A stretch of 64,000 bases of DNA from Akkermansia biwaensis (GCF_026072915.1 NZ_AP025943.1:868001-932000), one strand, 5' to 3'. Positions 31,790-41,300 are shown, counted from the first letter of the stretch. Notes: generated from the sequence alone by a model not told the origin. Program-made: numbers and translations.

Positions 31790-34700
31790 TTAAGGTGTAT
31801 AGTTACCATCGGCTATTTGTTTTTGAATTTCAATCGCTATCGAGTCTTGTTGAGCAGCAAGATTCATAGTCAATATTTTAAAGGCCTTCAAAGCCTTTGG
31901 TCTTTGACGAATATCATTGAAATGATTCTGCCATGCTAGCTGCAACATATTTTTAAAATGACCTTGAGTAGCTACAGTTTTCCAAAAATATGAACCTGCA
32001 TTCTGCCAATTAGGCTCCAACCATTCAAAAACATCAACCAAAAGTTGCTTTCCTGCATCGCTTATCACAAACGCAGCAAAATCAGATTGGCCGTATGCAT
32101 CATGTCCTAATGTACTAGCATGGCGGGCAAAAAGATCATGAAGTGCAGCGACAAGGGGTGCATGATCTTCATCTCGAACAGAGCGATTCCAACCATCATA
32201 GAAAAAAAGGCATTTCCATACTTTATGTCCATATCGATTTGATGTACCTGTCCACAGAGGTGAATCAAAAAGGAATTCAACCATCGCTCGCCATATTGGA
32301 ATTAATTCAGAGATTTTTGCTGGTTCAACTCTAATTGTTTCCATGAGCACGTCGCCCAAAAATTGGCTGATATGATGATGAGCTGCAGGAGGAAGACTAA
32401 GGATAGGCTCCCATAAACGTCGTTGTTCTATCGATGTACATTGAAAAAGACGACTTGCGATGATCCCAAGAATCTTGCGGTCAACTTCCCAATTTTCATA
32501 TTCCCATTCCTGGTCATTTCCTTCTTCCGAAGGTAATGTTCTAAGATAAACGGAAAGCATTTCTCTAAAAATCGTCATCCAATGCTTACGTTCTGAGCTG
32601 TCTTTGGCCTCCGTTAATGGAGGGAGCCCTCCAAAAGCGGCAAGCAGGATTTCAACATCGAGACCAAAATTCCGTCGTCTAAGTTTTTTAGAGATTATGT
32701 ATGATTGATTTGAATCATCAGATGGAGGAAATACTTCTTTAACCTCAATACTCTCCCAATGGTCGGTCCATTTTGGACCACAACCTCGTTTGAATTTTGA
32801 TATCCATTTTTTAGACCATTTGTGAATTAGTTCAGGCTGAGGTTTAAATCCTTCAAGATTTGCTCTCCTCCTAACCACAGAAAAAGCAAGAATGAAACCT
32901 TCAAGATCACGGTAAGCATCGCCAAGTCTAGAGCGTTCTTTAAAAGCATCCTCGAACAAAACTTTGATGGTTCGATACCTATCAGCAGTAGCGAAATAAG
33001 CGACATGAGATCTCCAATTTTGATCACTTGGAGAATGAATCCAGCACTGGACGACACAACGTGCAAGGAATTCCTCACCATCGACATGAATATCACGAAA
33101 TGTACAGTAAAAAAACTCAGGTGGATTGCTTAACAATTTTTTCACTTCTTCCTCTATCCAAGGGCGACGCGAAGCATCGTTATTCAACCAATCGTTTCCG
33201 ATAGAAAGTAATACAGCAAGTAGGGCTGCACGGGCATGACGATGGTCTTGGAGAATAGTTTTTTTCTCATTTCCCATCTGCTCTGATGCTCTTTCAATAC
33301 CAGTCCAATGGTGAAGCTGTTCCCATATTTCATTCAATTGATTGTGACTGAGGATTGTTCTTTTTTCTAACCATTCCCTACATTGGTAAGGGATAGACAT
33401 AAGAGCCTGTCTTTGTTGGAATTCATTCTCTCCTTCTATATCACGTAAATCGTCCGGCAGTTCGCATTGCCAGCCCACTCTTCCGTCATCCAATGTGAAC
33501 TTCTTCCAGTTTGACCAATCAAATCTTGCGGCCCAGCGCAACAATGAGAGGCGTTCTTCAGAATTATCAGGAAGTTCATCTGTTTGAGCGCGCCAGGTTG
33601 AAGCAACTTCGTTGAAAGTTCGTCGAAAATCTTCGCTCTCTACCATCCATTTATACGCAAGTTCGTGTAAATGAGTTTGACGTCCATCCATAGATTCCCA
33701 TTCACGACGAAGATTGTTGATAACCTCGCCATCATGAAACCAGAAACTTGTTCCCAAATTTTCCATAACAGTATGGCTATCGAGCATGTATAGCTCACGT
33801 ACAAAAAGCAGAGGTTTAAGTTCAACGAGAAATAATTCGGGATGACGTTTCCCCAACGCTATTAACACGCCAGCAAATGCTAATGAGCGTCCTTGTTCGT
33901 ACAGAAATTGAATTGGTTTTGCAATTGATTCTTTCTTATCAATCTGTTCTTCCAGCCATTTCTCAAAAGCCATCAGCGCGCAGCCAACTACTTCAACAGT
34001 ATTCATGTGAAATCGTGACCATCCATAAACTTGCTGATTCCCAAACCATGATACTTCTCCATATTCCGTTGGGAATGTCAAAGATTCGGGGCCATTACTG
34101 TACCACCAATCATAGTATCGATCTGTTGCAAAATTGATGAGTTTTACAATAAGGTCCATCGCGTGTTCCCACTCAATGCGCAAATAATGGAGAAAAGGCC
34201 CCTTTGTATAAAAGGGAGGATACATATCATGATCCTCCAAAAAGGAAAATCCATAGTGATCCTTATCAATACCATGATATTCTCTTGGAGAAAGTGTACG
34301 TTTAGGCCAATCCAGTAGAAAACCTAGGGTAGCTTTGTTTGCTGCATCTGGGAAAAGACGGAAAAGACGAATGGATGCATTAGAGTCAAACCAGGCATTA
34401 AAAAAATCCGAACTTGTCTTGCGAATTGGACCATCTGGCCAGGACGTAGGGGGATGTTCTACACCGGATCGGCGACTAAATATACTCTTTGGTTCTTCCC
34501 ACTCTCCCAACCATGATAATTGGGTATCAGGTTCTGTATCTCCGTCTTCCCAAGGAATAATTCCAGCAGCTTTTGAGAGTAATTTTATTGCCCTGTCAGG
34601 CTGCTGATTAGCAGCTAATAATGAACCTGCATAAATAGTCTTTCTTCCCTGGCTTCCTCTTCCTATATAGGCAGAACCTTTATCATGGCGAAATTCACCA

Positions 34701-37000
34701 GAGGCCTCGCGACGCAGTTCTTTCTCGGCATTCAACATGACAATTCCGGCTAGTTCTGGCCATTCGAGTTTAATATAATCCTCGAAACGAGCCCACATTT
34801 CGGCAATTTCTCCGAGTTCAACAGGGAGCATATCTGTAACTTGGTCTGGGAACGAAACCAAAAAATCTATGGTTGGCGACCAAACAGGCCACCATGGTAA
34901 TCGGTAACGATTAATGATTTGTTCTGCTAATTTTGTATCCACCTCGGCAATACGCTTTTGAAACACAGGGTCGGGAATTGTTCCCACAATCATTAATCTT
35001 CGTATCATGCGCCGTAATAGCCAGCCATCATTGGCGAAAAGGTCATCAGACAATTCCATTAAAATTTGTCGCGGCTCCAAAGAGAAAATAATACCTTCAA
35101 GCCACACATCAATAATTTGAAGAGTTTCAGCGTCTAGTTTGTCACTTTCTTGTTCAATTGCTCCAGATATTTTTATAAAATTACGCCATTTAGATAGATC
35201 AGAAACTCTATCTAAATAGTGTTGTGATAAAATACGAACCGCGCGTTGCCAAGGAGGATTTTCAAAGTGCTCCTTAAGAAATTTAAGCTTATCTTGCCCT
35301 AGGCCTTTAAGGAATATAACGCGAGACCAATCTGCCAAAAGGTCATGTTCAAAACGTAACAGTCCATCTTGAGTACGTTGCAAAACACGATTGCGAATTA
35401 ATATATCAGCTGCTGTTTCTGCTCCAGCAACATAGTCGAGAGGAAGTTCCGTACAAAGCTCATTTGCCATATGATAGGCGAGATCCCGAGCCACACGTTC
35501 TTGAGAAGAAATATTGTTTGCTCCTCGTACTTGTTGAGCCCACCACCAATCCACCAAATCCGGCTCTCCCGCAATTGGTAGCCCTTCTATAATCTGCCCT
35601 GATAAGAGCACATCAAGCATCTTGGGTGTAGATAATAATTTCCGCAATTTTAGATCTTGGAAAAGCCTTTTTACAGTTGGCGAAGAATTGCAGATAAGCT
35701 CTAGATCTTCTTTAGCAAGCAATTCGCATTTCACCCGATTCCTAAGTATTGAACTTCCGCCTAAATAACTAAGAAAGTGTGACGATACCCGGTTCCAATC
35801 TAATGCTTGGCATACAAAAATTATCGTCCATGGCGAATTTTCAATTCGTTCAAGAGTTGCAACCATTTTTGCTAAACTATTGAACATTTGAGATTTCAAG
35901 CATTCAAGTGCATCGACAACCAAAAGTGCAGATGATTTTCTACAGCGAACAAGGACATCAAGAAGATGGGATAAATCTGAATTGATAGAATCCCATCGTT
36001 CTGCTTTTATCCAAACAATCTCGCCACCTGTTGATTCAAGTTCAGCAGCATATTTTTTGACTATTGCACTTTTCCCTGAACCTGAATTTCCTAAAAGATG
36101 GCATGACGGAGAATTACTAAGAGCTTTTCGTAGTGCTTCAGTTACATCCTTTCTAGGCAGCTGAATACCTCCTGGTAAAGAGTCATTAATCTCTACCATA
36201 GCATCTTGGGAAAAAATGTGAATCTTTTCCCAGGCTTGCGTATCGGAGGGATCATCTTTCAGATCAAATTGTTCTCGAAGCTCAGCGGACAAACCGGCTC
36301 GATCCATCGAGCCGCCAGAAACTCGTAAATCCTGGGCAAGCTTACATAACCGTTCCCACAATTCGCTGGCCTTACCTCTACTCTGAAGTAGATCACAGCA
36401 TAGGCCAAATGCTTCTTTTTCGCTGCGAGAGACTGATTCCTCAAAATCGAATTCTCGATGAATCAGTTTGGACAAAAGATTGCCAGGAAGGCCATTTATC
36501 GTCGTATCGTTAGTATTACGAAATGACTCGTAGATTTTACGAACATCACCATGAACGATTTTTTGATCGAGTCTGTTTGAGTCCAAGCCCTTGGCTTGTT
36601 GACATAAACTGTTAACGTGATCTTTTACAGCAAGAGGCAATGGTGCAGAAGCCAATAATAGTAAATCTGATTCTGCATTGAAGACCGTGTTCTTCATGGT
36701 TTTCCACATTCCTTTGCAGACCTCTGGATCACACCCGTTGCTATTCAGAGTGCGGTTGCTTTTAACTGAAACTGCACAATGGATAACGGTTCCTTTACAC
36801 GTGGGAATATCTAATAAAAGATCTCCGAATGGTTCCCAATCAATCGCTTGCCTTTCGAGTTTTTGAATTGCTTGGAACGATGCCCCAAGAGAAGGTATGC
36901 CTGAAAACATTTCGGCAAGAAGCAAAGCAGCAACCTTATCTTCAAAGGAAAACCCTGCTCCGCTCGTTGATTTCAAACTGGGGTACTTCTTCTTAGCCAT
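31790..37000 (-). CDS. Giant STAND NTPase with N-terminal nuclease-like domain (Avs-like), 1736 aa
   Basis: The N-terminal ~180 residues look like a Cap4/DUF4297-type PD-(D/E)xK domain: FSFEDKVAALLLAEMF, FGDLLLDI and HCAVSVKSNR supply the acidic and lysine positions. The STAND/NACHT-like ATPase core has Walker A LLGNSGSGKSAIVKKYA (about 300-317) and Walker B SALLVVDALECL (about 360). A winged-helix-like segment follows (LLRFEHDLLADWSRVIFLKG). About 1000 C-terminal residues are helical, as in the target-sensing part of Avs proteins. The family would detect a phage protein, oligomerise and degrade DNA. It is a single large AT-rich gene between two structured repeats. Avs membership is inferred from architecture. 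Confidence 0.75.
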   Translation of the reverse strand: MAKKKYPSLKSTSGAGFSFEDKVAALLLAEMFSGIPSLGASFQAIQKLERQAIDWEPFGDLLLDIPTCKGTVIHCAVSVKSNRTLNSNGCDPEVCKGMWKTMKNTVFNAESDLLLLASAPLPLAVKDHVNSLCQQAKGLDSNRLDQKIVHGDVRKIYESFRNTNDTTINGLPGNLLSKLIHREFDFEESVSRSEKEAFGLCCDLLQSRGKASELWERLCKLAQDLRVSGGSMDRAGLSAELREQFDLKDDPSDTQAWEKIHIFSQDAMVEINDSLPGGIQLPRKDVTEALRKALSNSPSCHLLGNSGSGKSAIVKKYAAELESTGGEIVWIKAERWDSINSDLSHLLDVLVRCRKSSALLVVDALECLKSQMFNSLAKMVATLERIENSPWTIIFVCQALDWNRVSSHFLSYLGGSSILRNRVKCELLAKEDLELICNSSPTVKRLFQDLKLRKLLSTPKMLDVLLSGQIIEGLPIAGEPDLVDWWWAQQVRGANNISSQERVARDLAYHMANELCTELPLDYVAGAETAADILIRNRVLQRTQDGLLRFEHDLLADWSRVIFLKGLGQDKLKFLKEHFENPPWQRAVRILSQHYLDRVSDLSKWRNFIKISGAIEQESDKLDAETLQIIDVWLEGIIFSLEPRQILMELSDDLFANDGWLLRRMIRRLMIVGTIPDPVFQKRIAEVDTKLAEQIINRYRLPWWPVWSPTIDFLVSFPDQVTDMLPVELGEIAEMWARFEDYIKLEWPELAGIVMLNAEKELRREASGEFRHDKGSAYIGRGSQGRKTIYAGSLLAANQQPDRAIKLLSKAAGIIPWEDGDTEPDTQLSWLGEWEEPKSIFSRRSGVEHPPTSWPDGPIRKTSSDFFNAWFDSNASIRLFRLFPDAANKATLGFLLDWPKRTLSPREYHGIDKDHYGFSFLEDHDMYPPFYTKGPFLHYLRIEWEHAMDLIVKLINFATDRYYDWWYSNGPESLTFPTEYGEVSWFGNQQVYGWSRFHMNTVEVVGCALMAFEKWLEEQIDKKESIAKPIQFLYEQGRSLAFAGVLIALGKRHPELFLVELKPLLFVRELYMLDSHTVMENLGTSFWFHDGEVINNLRREWESMDGRQTHLHELAYKWMVESEDFRRTFNEVASTWRAQTDELPDNSEERLSLLRWAARFDWSNWKKFTLDDGRVGWQCELPDDLRDIEGENEFQQRQALMSIPYQCREWLEKRTILSHNQLNEIWEQLHHWTGIERASEQMGNEKKTILQDHRHARAALLAVLLSIGNDWLNNDASRRPWIEEEVKKLLSNPPEFFYCTFRDIHVDGEEFLARCVVQCWIHSPSDQNWRSHVAYFATADRYRTIKVLFEDAFKERSRLGDAYRDLEGFILAFSVVRRRANLEGFKPQPELIHKWSKKWISKFKRGCGPKWTDHWESIEVKEVFPPSDDSNQSYIISKKLRRRNFGLDVEILLAAFGGLPPLTEAKDSSERKHWMTIFREMLSVYLRTLPSEEGNDQEWEYENWEVDRKILGIIASRLFQCTSIEQRRLWEPILSLPPAAHHHISQFLGDVLMETIRVEPAKISELIPIWRAMVEFLFDSPLWTGTSNRYGHKVWKCLFFYDGWNRSVRDEDHAPLVAALHDLFARHASTLGHDAYGQSDFAAFVISDAGKQLLVDVFEWLEPNWQNAGSYFWKTVATQGHFKNMLQLAWQNHFNDIRQRPKALKAFKILTMNLAAQQDSIAIEIQKQIADGNYTP

Positions 37001-37042
37001 TTTTAGAATCTTTTGTAACTTTCCCCTTTATAATAGTCAATC

Positions 37043-37111
37043 GAACATCTGCTTATGCTTCCTTTACCAGTCCTTTCTATAGAGGGGCTGGTAAAGAGCT
37101 TTATTTTATCT
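37043..37111 (+). repeat. Structured repeat, copy 2 (hairpin with conserved flanks)
   Basis: GAACATCTGCTT (37043-37054), stem 37062-37075 with 37083-37096, then GCTTTATTTTATCT (37098-37111). Compared with copy 1, two base pairs in the stem are changed on both arms (TT/AA to CA/TG) and one T-A pair is added. No plus-strand gene lies directly upstream, so a simple terminator role is doubtful here. Confidence 0.7.
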
Positions 37112-37262
37112 ACTGCGTTCTCACTACTGAATTATTGAATGGAAGTTTATGCATTGAACCTTCGAAAGCAGTCTTAAACTATAATCAAAAAAGATTAATC
37201 ATTCGCATACATCAATATTCCGTACTTTTATCAATATTCCGTACGTTTCTTCTTTTATATCG

Positions 37263-38060
37263 CTAATCATTTTTGATGACATTCAATGATTTGATTCGAT
37301 TACTAATCAAATCCAAGGCTTCCTGCCGTACTTCTTTTAGCCTCGCCATCATGTATTCCAAATTGGAGGCATTCATGTTGACTTCAACCAATTCATCTTG
37401 TTCAATGTAGTCACCGGTCCAGTTTGGGTGATCCATTTTATGTATTTCTATCTCAATGGGTATACATTTGTTTACATGTTTTTGAACTTTTCTGAACGAT
37501 TTATATACACTGAAAACATAGCGGATTATATCTTTTCTAAATTCATCTACTTTAATGAATATTTCATTATCCACGAATGGAATACATGATTCCAAAAGCT
37601 CTGAAAAATTATCAAATGCCTTTTTGACTCTTTCTGAACAGTCGGTATTTACCATTTGAATCAGTGGTTTCACTGATTCATGAGCAATTGTCGGGAAGGT
37701 AGTATATCTTTCTTGTGGGGCATCAATGTTATGTAATCTTTCCTGAGCCAATGCAACGACGCTGGAGTAAAGTGCTCCCATTAGATTGGAAAGGGAAACG
37801 TAGATTTCAAATTCTTTTTCAAATTGGGCTTGGAAAATTAATGTGCCTCTTTTGAGCAAGTCTGCTCTTGCATCTCTCTCTGTGGTTAGTGTGTGATTTA
37901 ATTGAGTGATTTGTTCTTGCAGTTTGGTCAGTCCTTCCAGGTGTTCCCGATCTCGTATCCTGTTTCTCCAAATCCCGCCATACCATGCTATTAATCCTAC
38001 GAGAACAGATGTCATCAGACTCGTAGGCAAGCTGTTTTCCAATATGTTTCCCCAATCCAT
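37263..38060 (-). CDS. Membrane-anchored coiled-coil protein, unknown
   Basis: A protein of about 265 aa. One transmembrane helix near the N-terminus (SLMTSVLVGLIAWYGGIW, about 13-30) is followed by a coiled coil (about 40-70, EHLEGLTKLQEQITQLNHTL) and a helical domain with FQAQFEKEFEIYVSLSNLMG. This layout recurs in proteins near defence genes, but I recognise no named family. It lies upstream of the STAND gene on the same strand, separated by 262 bp that include structured repeat copy 2. A membrane-effector role is possible; nothing in the sequence proves it. Confidence 0.65.
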   Translation of the reverse strand: MDWGNILENSLPTSLMTSVLVGLIAWYGGIWRNRIRDREHLEGLTKLQEQITQLNHTLTTERDARADLLKRGTLIFQAQFEKEFEIYVSLSNLMGALYSSVVALAQERLHNIDAPQERYTTFPTIAHESVKPLIQMVNTDCSERVKKAFDNFSELLESCIPFVDNEIFIKVDEFRKDIIRYVFSVYKSFRKVQKHVNKCIPIEIEIHKMDHPNWTGDYIEQDELVEVNMNASNLEYMMARLKEVRQEALDLISNRIKSLNVIKND

Positions 38061-38106
38061 CATTAATAATATTTATAGTTTTATAAGAAACAAAAGCAAA
38101 GGGCTG

Positions 38107-39009
38107 TTATCTTCTCTCCCAGTGTTTTCCCGGTATCCAGCGGGCTTCCGCATCTGTCATCATGACGGGTTCCAGCCAGTCCAGAATCGTTTCCAATACG
38201 TCGGCAAATTGTATGGATGGAAGCTCTATGTTCAATTTTCTTTGGAACGCCGCCGCTTTCATCTTCCGGACAAAGGCGGCCCATTCCGGTTGTTGGAGAC
38301 GGCAATATGTATCATCCTTCAAATTCAGGTAGGCATTCCAATCCGTACTCCGATGAGAGAAAGTTCTGCGGATGGCCTCTTTCAAGACCGACAAATGAAA
38401 AGTATGCTCCCGGGAGAGCATCCAAAGATCATAGAAATCTTTCATGCGAGAGTTGAAGCTCCCCAGCTGCACCATAGCCTGCCATTTTTCCGCAATCAGA
38501 GATTCTTTGGAGTAACATCTGACCGTTGCGGGTGGCATTTCCGGAACCAGGGCCGGGTACTGCAATTCCATGGCTTCGGGATACAGGTCATCGCCAAAGC
38601 CTATATCCACTTTCATGGGGATCTTTTCACTTTGAACCTGGGCGGTAAATTGGACTCTAAGCCCCGTGTATAAGGCTTCCTTGGTAATTTCCCGCACTTC
38701 GATATCCGTCAAAAAGCTAACTCCGTCCTGGACTTGAGGCTGTGTCCGCAGGATCTCCCGAAAAACTTTGATGATCGTATTGGGAGTGTTGGCGATATGG
38801 CCAAGCAGGTCGATGTCCAAGGTCGGCCTGGCCGAGGATGATCCCCAGCCCATGAGGAGCATTCCTCCCTTGAGATAAAAGGAATGGGAATGGCGCGACA
38901 AGCCCAGGCGGTGAAGAAAGCGTTCCATCGCATAGTGACGGCACAGAAGGGAATAAGGCGTGCCAGATGCTTTAGAGAGGTTTTTGAGGTAAACGGAAGG
39001 ATTGTTCAT
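38107..39009 (-). CDS. abiEii: AbiEii-type nucleotidyltransferase toxin
   Basis: A 300-aa toxin of the type IV AbiE toxin-antitoxin system. The nucleotidyltransferase core is visible: FYLKGGMLLMGWG followed by SARPTLDIDLLG with the two catalytic aspartates (about 63-66). It continues with IPMKVDIGFGD, SLIAEKWQAMVQLG and SRMKDFYDLWML, all typical of AbiEii. Related toxins (MenT) block growth by adding nucleotides to tRNA acceptor ends. Its ATG overlaps the antitoxin stop by 4 bp (ATGA), so the pair is translationally coupled. The start at 39009 follows from this overlap. Confidence 0.92.
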   Translation of the reverse strand: MNNPSVYLKNLSKASGTPYSLLCRHYAMERFLHRLGLSRHSHSFYLKGGMLLMGWGSSSARPTLDIDLLGHIANTPNTIIKVFREILRTQPQVQDGVSFLTDIEVREITKEALYTGLRVQFTAQVQSEKIPMKVDIGFGDDLYPEAMELQYPALVPEMPPATVRCYSKESLIAEKWQAMVQLGSFNSRMKDFYDLWMLSREHTFHLSVLKEAIRRTFSHRSTDWNAYLNLKDDTYCRLQQPEWAAFVRKMKAAAFQRKLNIELPSIQFADVLETILDWLEPVMMTDAEARWIPGKHWERR

Positions 39010-39581
39010 TGAGCCATTTTCAGATAGGGGGTGATGGCAGACAGGACGCGCAGTCTGTCTGCTTCTTTCTGCAATTTCCAGGCATTCCATTTCCCTCTTG
39101 TCAATTCGAGGGCTTCAATGAAGATATCCAATCCGATTTTATTGCGGTACTTGAAACAATCAACCAAGGTGCGTTCCAGGGTAGTCACGTTGAACGCTCC
39201 ATAGTCCCCCTGATGAGCCTCATACCCGTCAAGAAGCAGAGACGGCGTGACAAACCACGCCTTGACAGGCATGACCAATACCTTGGGCAATCTGACGCCT
39301 CTGGGCAATGCGACAGAAAGATATTGAGGGATTTGAGTAGTCGCCTGATGAAAGGATAAGGCGGAAATGAGGTTCATGATGGAGTGCGGCTGTCGCAGAG
39401 TGAGCCATTGCATGACGTTGATGTCGCTCATGGAAGCGTCCGCTTCCACAAAAACACCCGGCATGATGCGAACCAGCCTGTCGCGGTCTTCCTCATTGTA
39501 TAAAGTAGTACGGGAGGAATACGTTTTCCGGGAAGCTTGTTCCTCCTGACGTGATTTGATGACAATCATGAATATGAACAA
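39006..39581 (-). CDS. abiEi: AbiEi-type antitoxin
   Basis: A protein of about 191 aa with the AbiEi layout: an N-terminal winged helix (LYNEEDRDRLVRIMPGVFVE) and a C-terminal domain with ALPRGVRLPKVLVMPVKAWF, VTTLERTLVDCFKYRNKIGL and FIEALELTRGK. AbiEi antitoxins repress their own promoter; an 18-bp palindrome lies just upstream. The start is either the ATG at 39581 or the one at 39569; neither has a good Shine-Dalgarno. The toxin gene follows with a 4-bp overlap. Confidence 0.9.
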   Translation of the reverse strand: MFIFMIVIKSRQEEQASRKTYSSRTTLYNEEDRDRLVRIMPGVFVEADASMSDINVMQWLTLRQPHSIMNLISALSFHQATTQIPQYLSVALPRGVRLPKVLVMPVKAWFVTPSLLLDGYEAHQGDYGAFNVTTLERTLVDCFKYRNKIGLDIFIEALELTRGKWNAWKLQKEADRLRVLSAITPYLKMAQ

Positions 39582-39598
39582 AATGTAATCAATAAATT

Positions 39599-39616
39599 CA
39601 ATTTGTCAACAAATTG
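39599..39616 (-). promoter_or_regulatory. Palindromic operator overlapping the abiE promoter
   Basis: CAATTTGTCAACAAATTG is a perfect 8-bp inverted repeat with a 2-bp centre. On the minus strand it contains TTGACA (-35), followed after 16 bases by TACATT as a possible -10, upstream of abiEi. This is the expected arrangement for antitoxin autorepression. Confidence 0.6.
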
Positions 39617-39965
39617 TTCATTTCGTTAAGGAGTGGTTCTTTGAAAAGAGTTGTTGGATCGGCCTGTATCCTGGATCTGACGGTTAATCTTTCCATTTCG
39701 TGATTTGATTGTGCAAATACACACAAACAGTATATTTACGCAATCATTTTAAGATTTTGAAACGTTCCTTTGAGAGAAAGGGGTGGAAGCAATTCCGTAC
39801 CAAGTAAGTTCCGAACAAGCTCAATACAAGTACCGCACAAGTTCAGGTGAACAGTCCCGACATCCTTCTATTCACTCATACGGTTGGCGGTAGGCAGCAA
39901 TTCTTGCTGGCTGCCCGTTATATAGACTTGAAGACAGGCATTTAGCTTCTGCCTTCATTCCTCAA
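39617..39965. other. Intergenic region upstream of the DUF932 gene
   Basis: About 350 bp. Two imperfect direct repeats, GTTCCGAACAAGCTC and GTACCGCACAAGTTC, lie near 39808-39845. They could be binding sites for an element-encoded protein; with only two units I do not call iterons. Confidence 0.35.
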
Positions 39966-39996
39966 CGCCCGTTTCCCCTTCGCTGGGAAGCGGGTG
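39966..39996 (+). promoter_or_regulatory. Leader hairpin upstream of the DUF932 gene
   Basis: CCCGTTTCCC pairs with GGGAAGCGGG (one wobble), extended by two outer pairs and followed by TTTTC, 30 nt before the ATG. The leader lacks a Shine-Dalgarno and mirrors that of the 174-aa gene in layout, though stem bases differ. Confidence 0.5.
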
Positions 39997-40026
39997 TTTT
40001 CGTTTCAACCCACATTCATCATCAAT

Positions 40027-40908
40027 ATGCATCCTATCATCGCATTGCCTCATCCTCCGGCGTCAGTCCGGCATATCCTGCCTTTGGAAGATACCAGACA
40101 GGCAGTTCACCTCCAACGGAGAAACGTCATGCCGGAACCGGCAGCGGCTCCGGTAGTTCCTCCGACCGTATTCCGTAAGGGGCTTCTCCTCCATTGCGGG
40201 GCTGAAGCCGTCGACAGGGGAACGCTGTCTCATGTGGAAACCCCGTCCTGCACGGAATCATGGTTCCCGCTTCCGCATGACTTCCTGCTGAAGGAAGTGG
40301 AATCCCAGCTCACCGCCCACGGCTTCGGGATTGGGGAAACCACCCACGCCCTCAGCCATGAAGGGAAACGGTATTTCGGAGTTCTCCAAATCCTGCGTCC
40401 AGACGACGGCCCCGGCGACTACTCGTGGATCGTCGGCATCCGCAACTCCCACGATAAGACTTTCCCGGCCTCTCTGGTCATGGGAACGCGTGTGTTCGTT
40501 TGCGACAACCTTGCCTTCAACGGAGAAGTGAAACTCTCCCGGAAGCATACGAGATTCGCCGTACGGGATCTGCGCTTCATGACCTCCCGGGCTGTCGGCA
40601 GGTTGGGAGAGCAATTCCATCGCGAAGACGAACGGATTGCTGCCTACAAAAAGCAGAGGCTGACCGACAAGGCGGCGCATGATCTTCTGATTCGTGCGGT
40701 CGACTGTCGGGCTATCACGCCGACCGTCCTACCGGAAGTCATCCGGTACTGGCGGGAGCCCCTTCATGAAGAATTCCGATCCCGTACCGTCTGGAGCCTG
40801 TTCAACGCCTTCACGGAGCAGTTCAAGGCCGTCAACCCGCATGTGGTCGCCAAGCGGAGCCAGGCCCTGCACGGCCTGTGCGATTCCGTCTGCGGACTGA
40901 TCGCCTGA
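40027..40908 (+). CDS. DUF932 phage/plasmid-like protein
   Basis: A 293-aa protein of the DUF932 (phage/plasmid-like) family: GKRYFGVLQILRPDDGPGDY, WIVGIRNSHDKTFPASLVMG, TRVFVCDNLAFNGEV and WSLFNAFTEQFKAVNP are recognisable family stretches. These proteins are common on plasmids, phages and integrative elements; their biochemical role is unknown. GC content is higher than in the neighbouring defence genes, so this block may be the older backbone of the element. The ATG at 40027 follows the leader hairpin; an in-frame ATG at 39994 would fall inside the hairpin. Confidence 0.85.
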   Translation: MHPIIALPHPPASVRHILPLEDTRQAVHLQRRNVMPEPAAAPVVPPTVFRKGLLLHCGAEAVDRGTLSHVETPSCTESWFPLPHDFLLKEVESQLTAHGFGIGETTHALSHEGKRYFGVLQILRPDDGPGDYSWIVGIRNSHDKTFPASLVMGTRVFVCDNLAFNGEVKLSRKHTRFAVRDLRFMTSRAVGRLGEQFHREDERIAAYKKQRLTDKAAHDLLIRAVDCRAITPTVLPEVIRYWREPLHEEFRSRTVWSLFNAFTEQFKAVNPHVVAKRSQALHGLCDSVCGLIA

Positions 40909-40940
40909 GCGTAGTTAAAAAACAGGAAAGGAAACATCTC

Positions 40941-41300
40941 ATGAATCCATCCTACTCATTGACGGGAACGCAAGCCGCAGTCCTGATCCTCGCGCAATCC
41001 GTATCCGGGCAAACGAGCGATGAATTGATTGGCTCCTTCCACTCAGAAGAACGGGGGAGAGTCAGGCAAATCATTCGCTTGCTGGAGCGCAGGGGGCTGC
41101 TCATCCGCCAAACGGGGGAAGACGATCCCTTCGTCTTCCCCCGCACCTGGCATCCCACCTGGGACGGTCGAATAGCCCTGCTGGAATGGGCCGCCTATTT
41201 GGGCAACATCCGGCTGGTTGGCAGGAATACTCCGGAATCAAACGGTTCCCGGATAGTCATCGAACAGGAAGTTCACCATAACCCCTCCTCCGTATGTTGA
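40941..41300 (+). CDS. Small winged-helix-like protein
   Basis: A 119-aa protein starting at ATG 40941, with AGGAAAGGAAAC upstream as ribosome site. Residues 7-55 (TGTQAAVLILAQSVSGQTSD to RQIIRLLERRGLLIRQ) read as a winged helix like those in small regulators. The C-terminal part has WHPTWDGRIALLEWAAYLG. I recognise no named family. Its stop overlaps the next small ORF (ATGTTGA), indicating coupled translation. Confidence 0.65.
   Translation: MNPSYSLTGTQAAVLILAQSVSGQTSDELIGSFHSEERGRVRQIIRLLERRGLLIRQTGEDDPFVFPRTWHPTWDGRIALLEWAAYLGNIRLVGRNTPESNGSRIVIEQEVHHNPSSVC

Noticed and set aside
39808-39845. Iteron-type origin
   Set aside because: Only two imperfect 15-bp units are present and no Rep gene is next to them.
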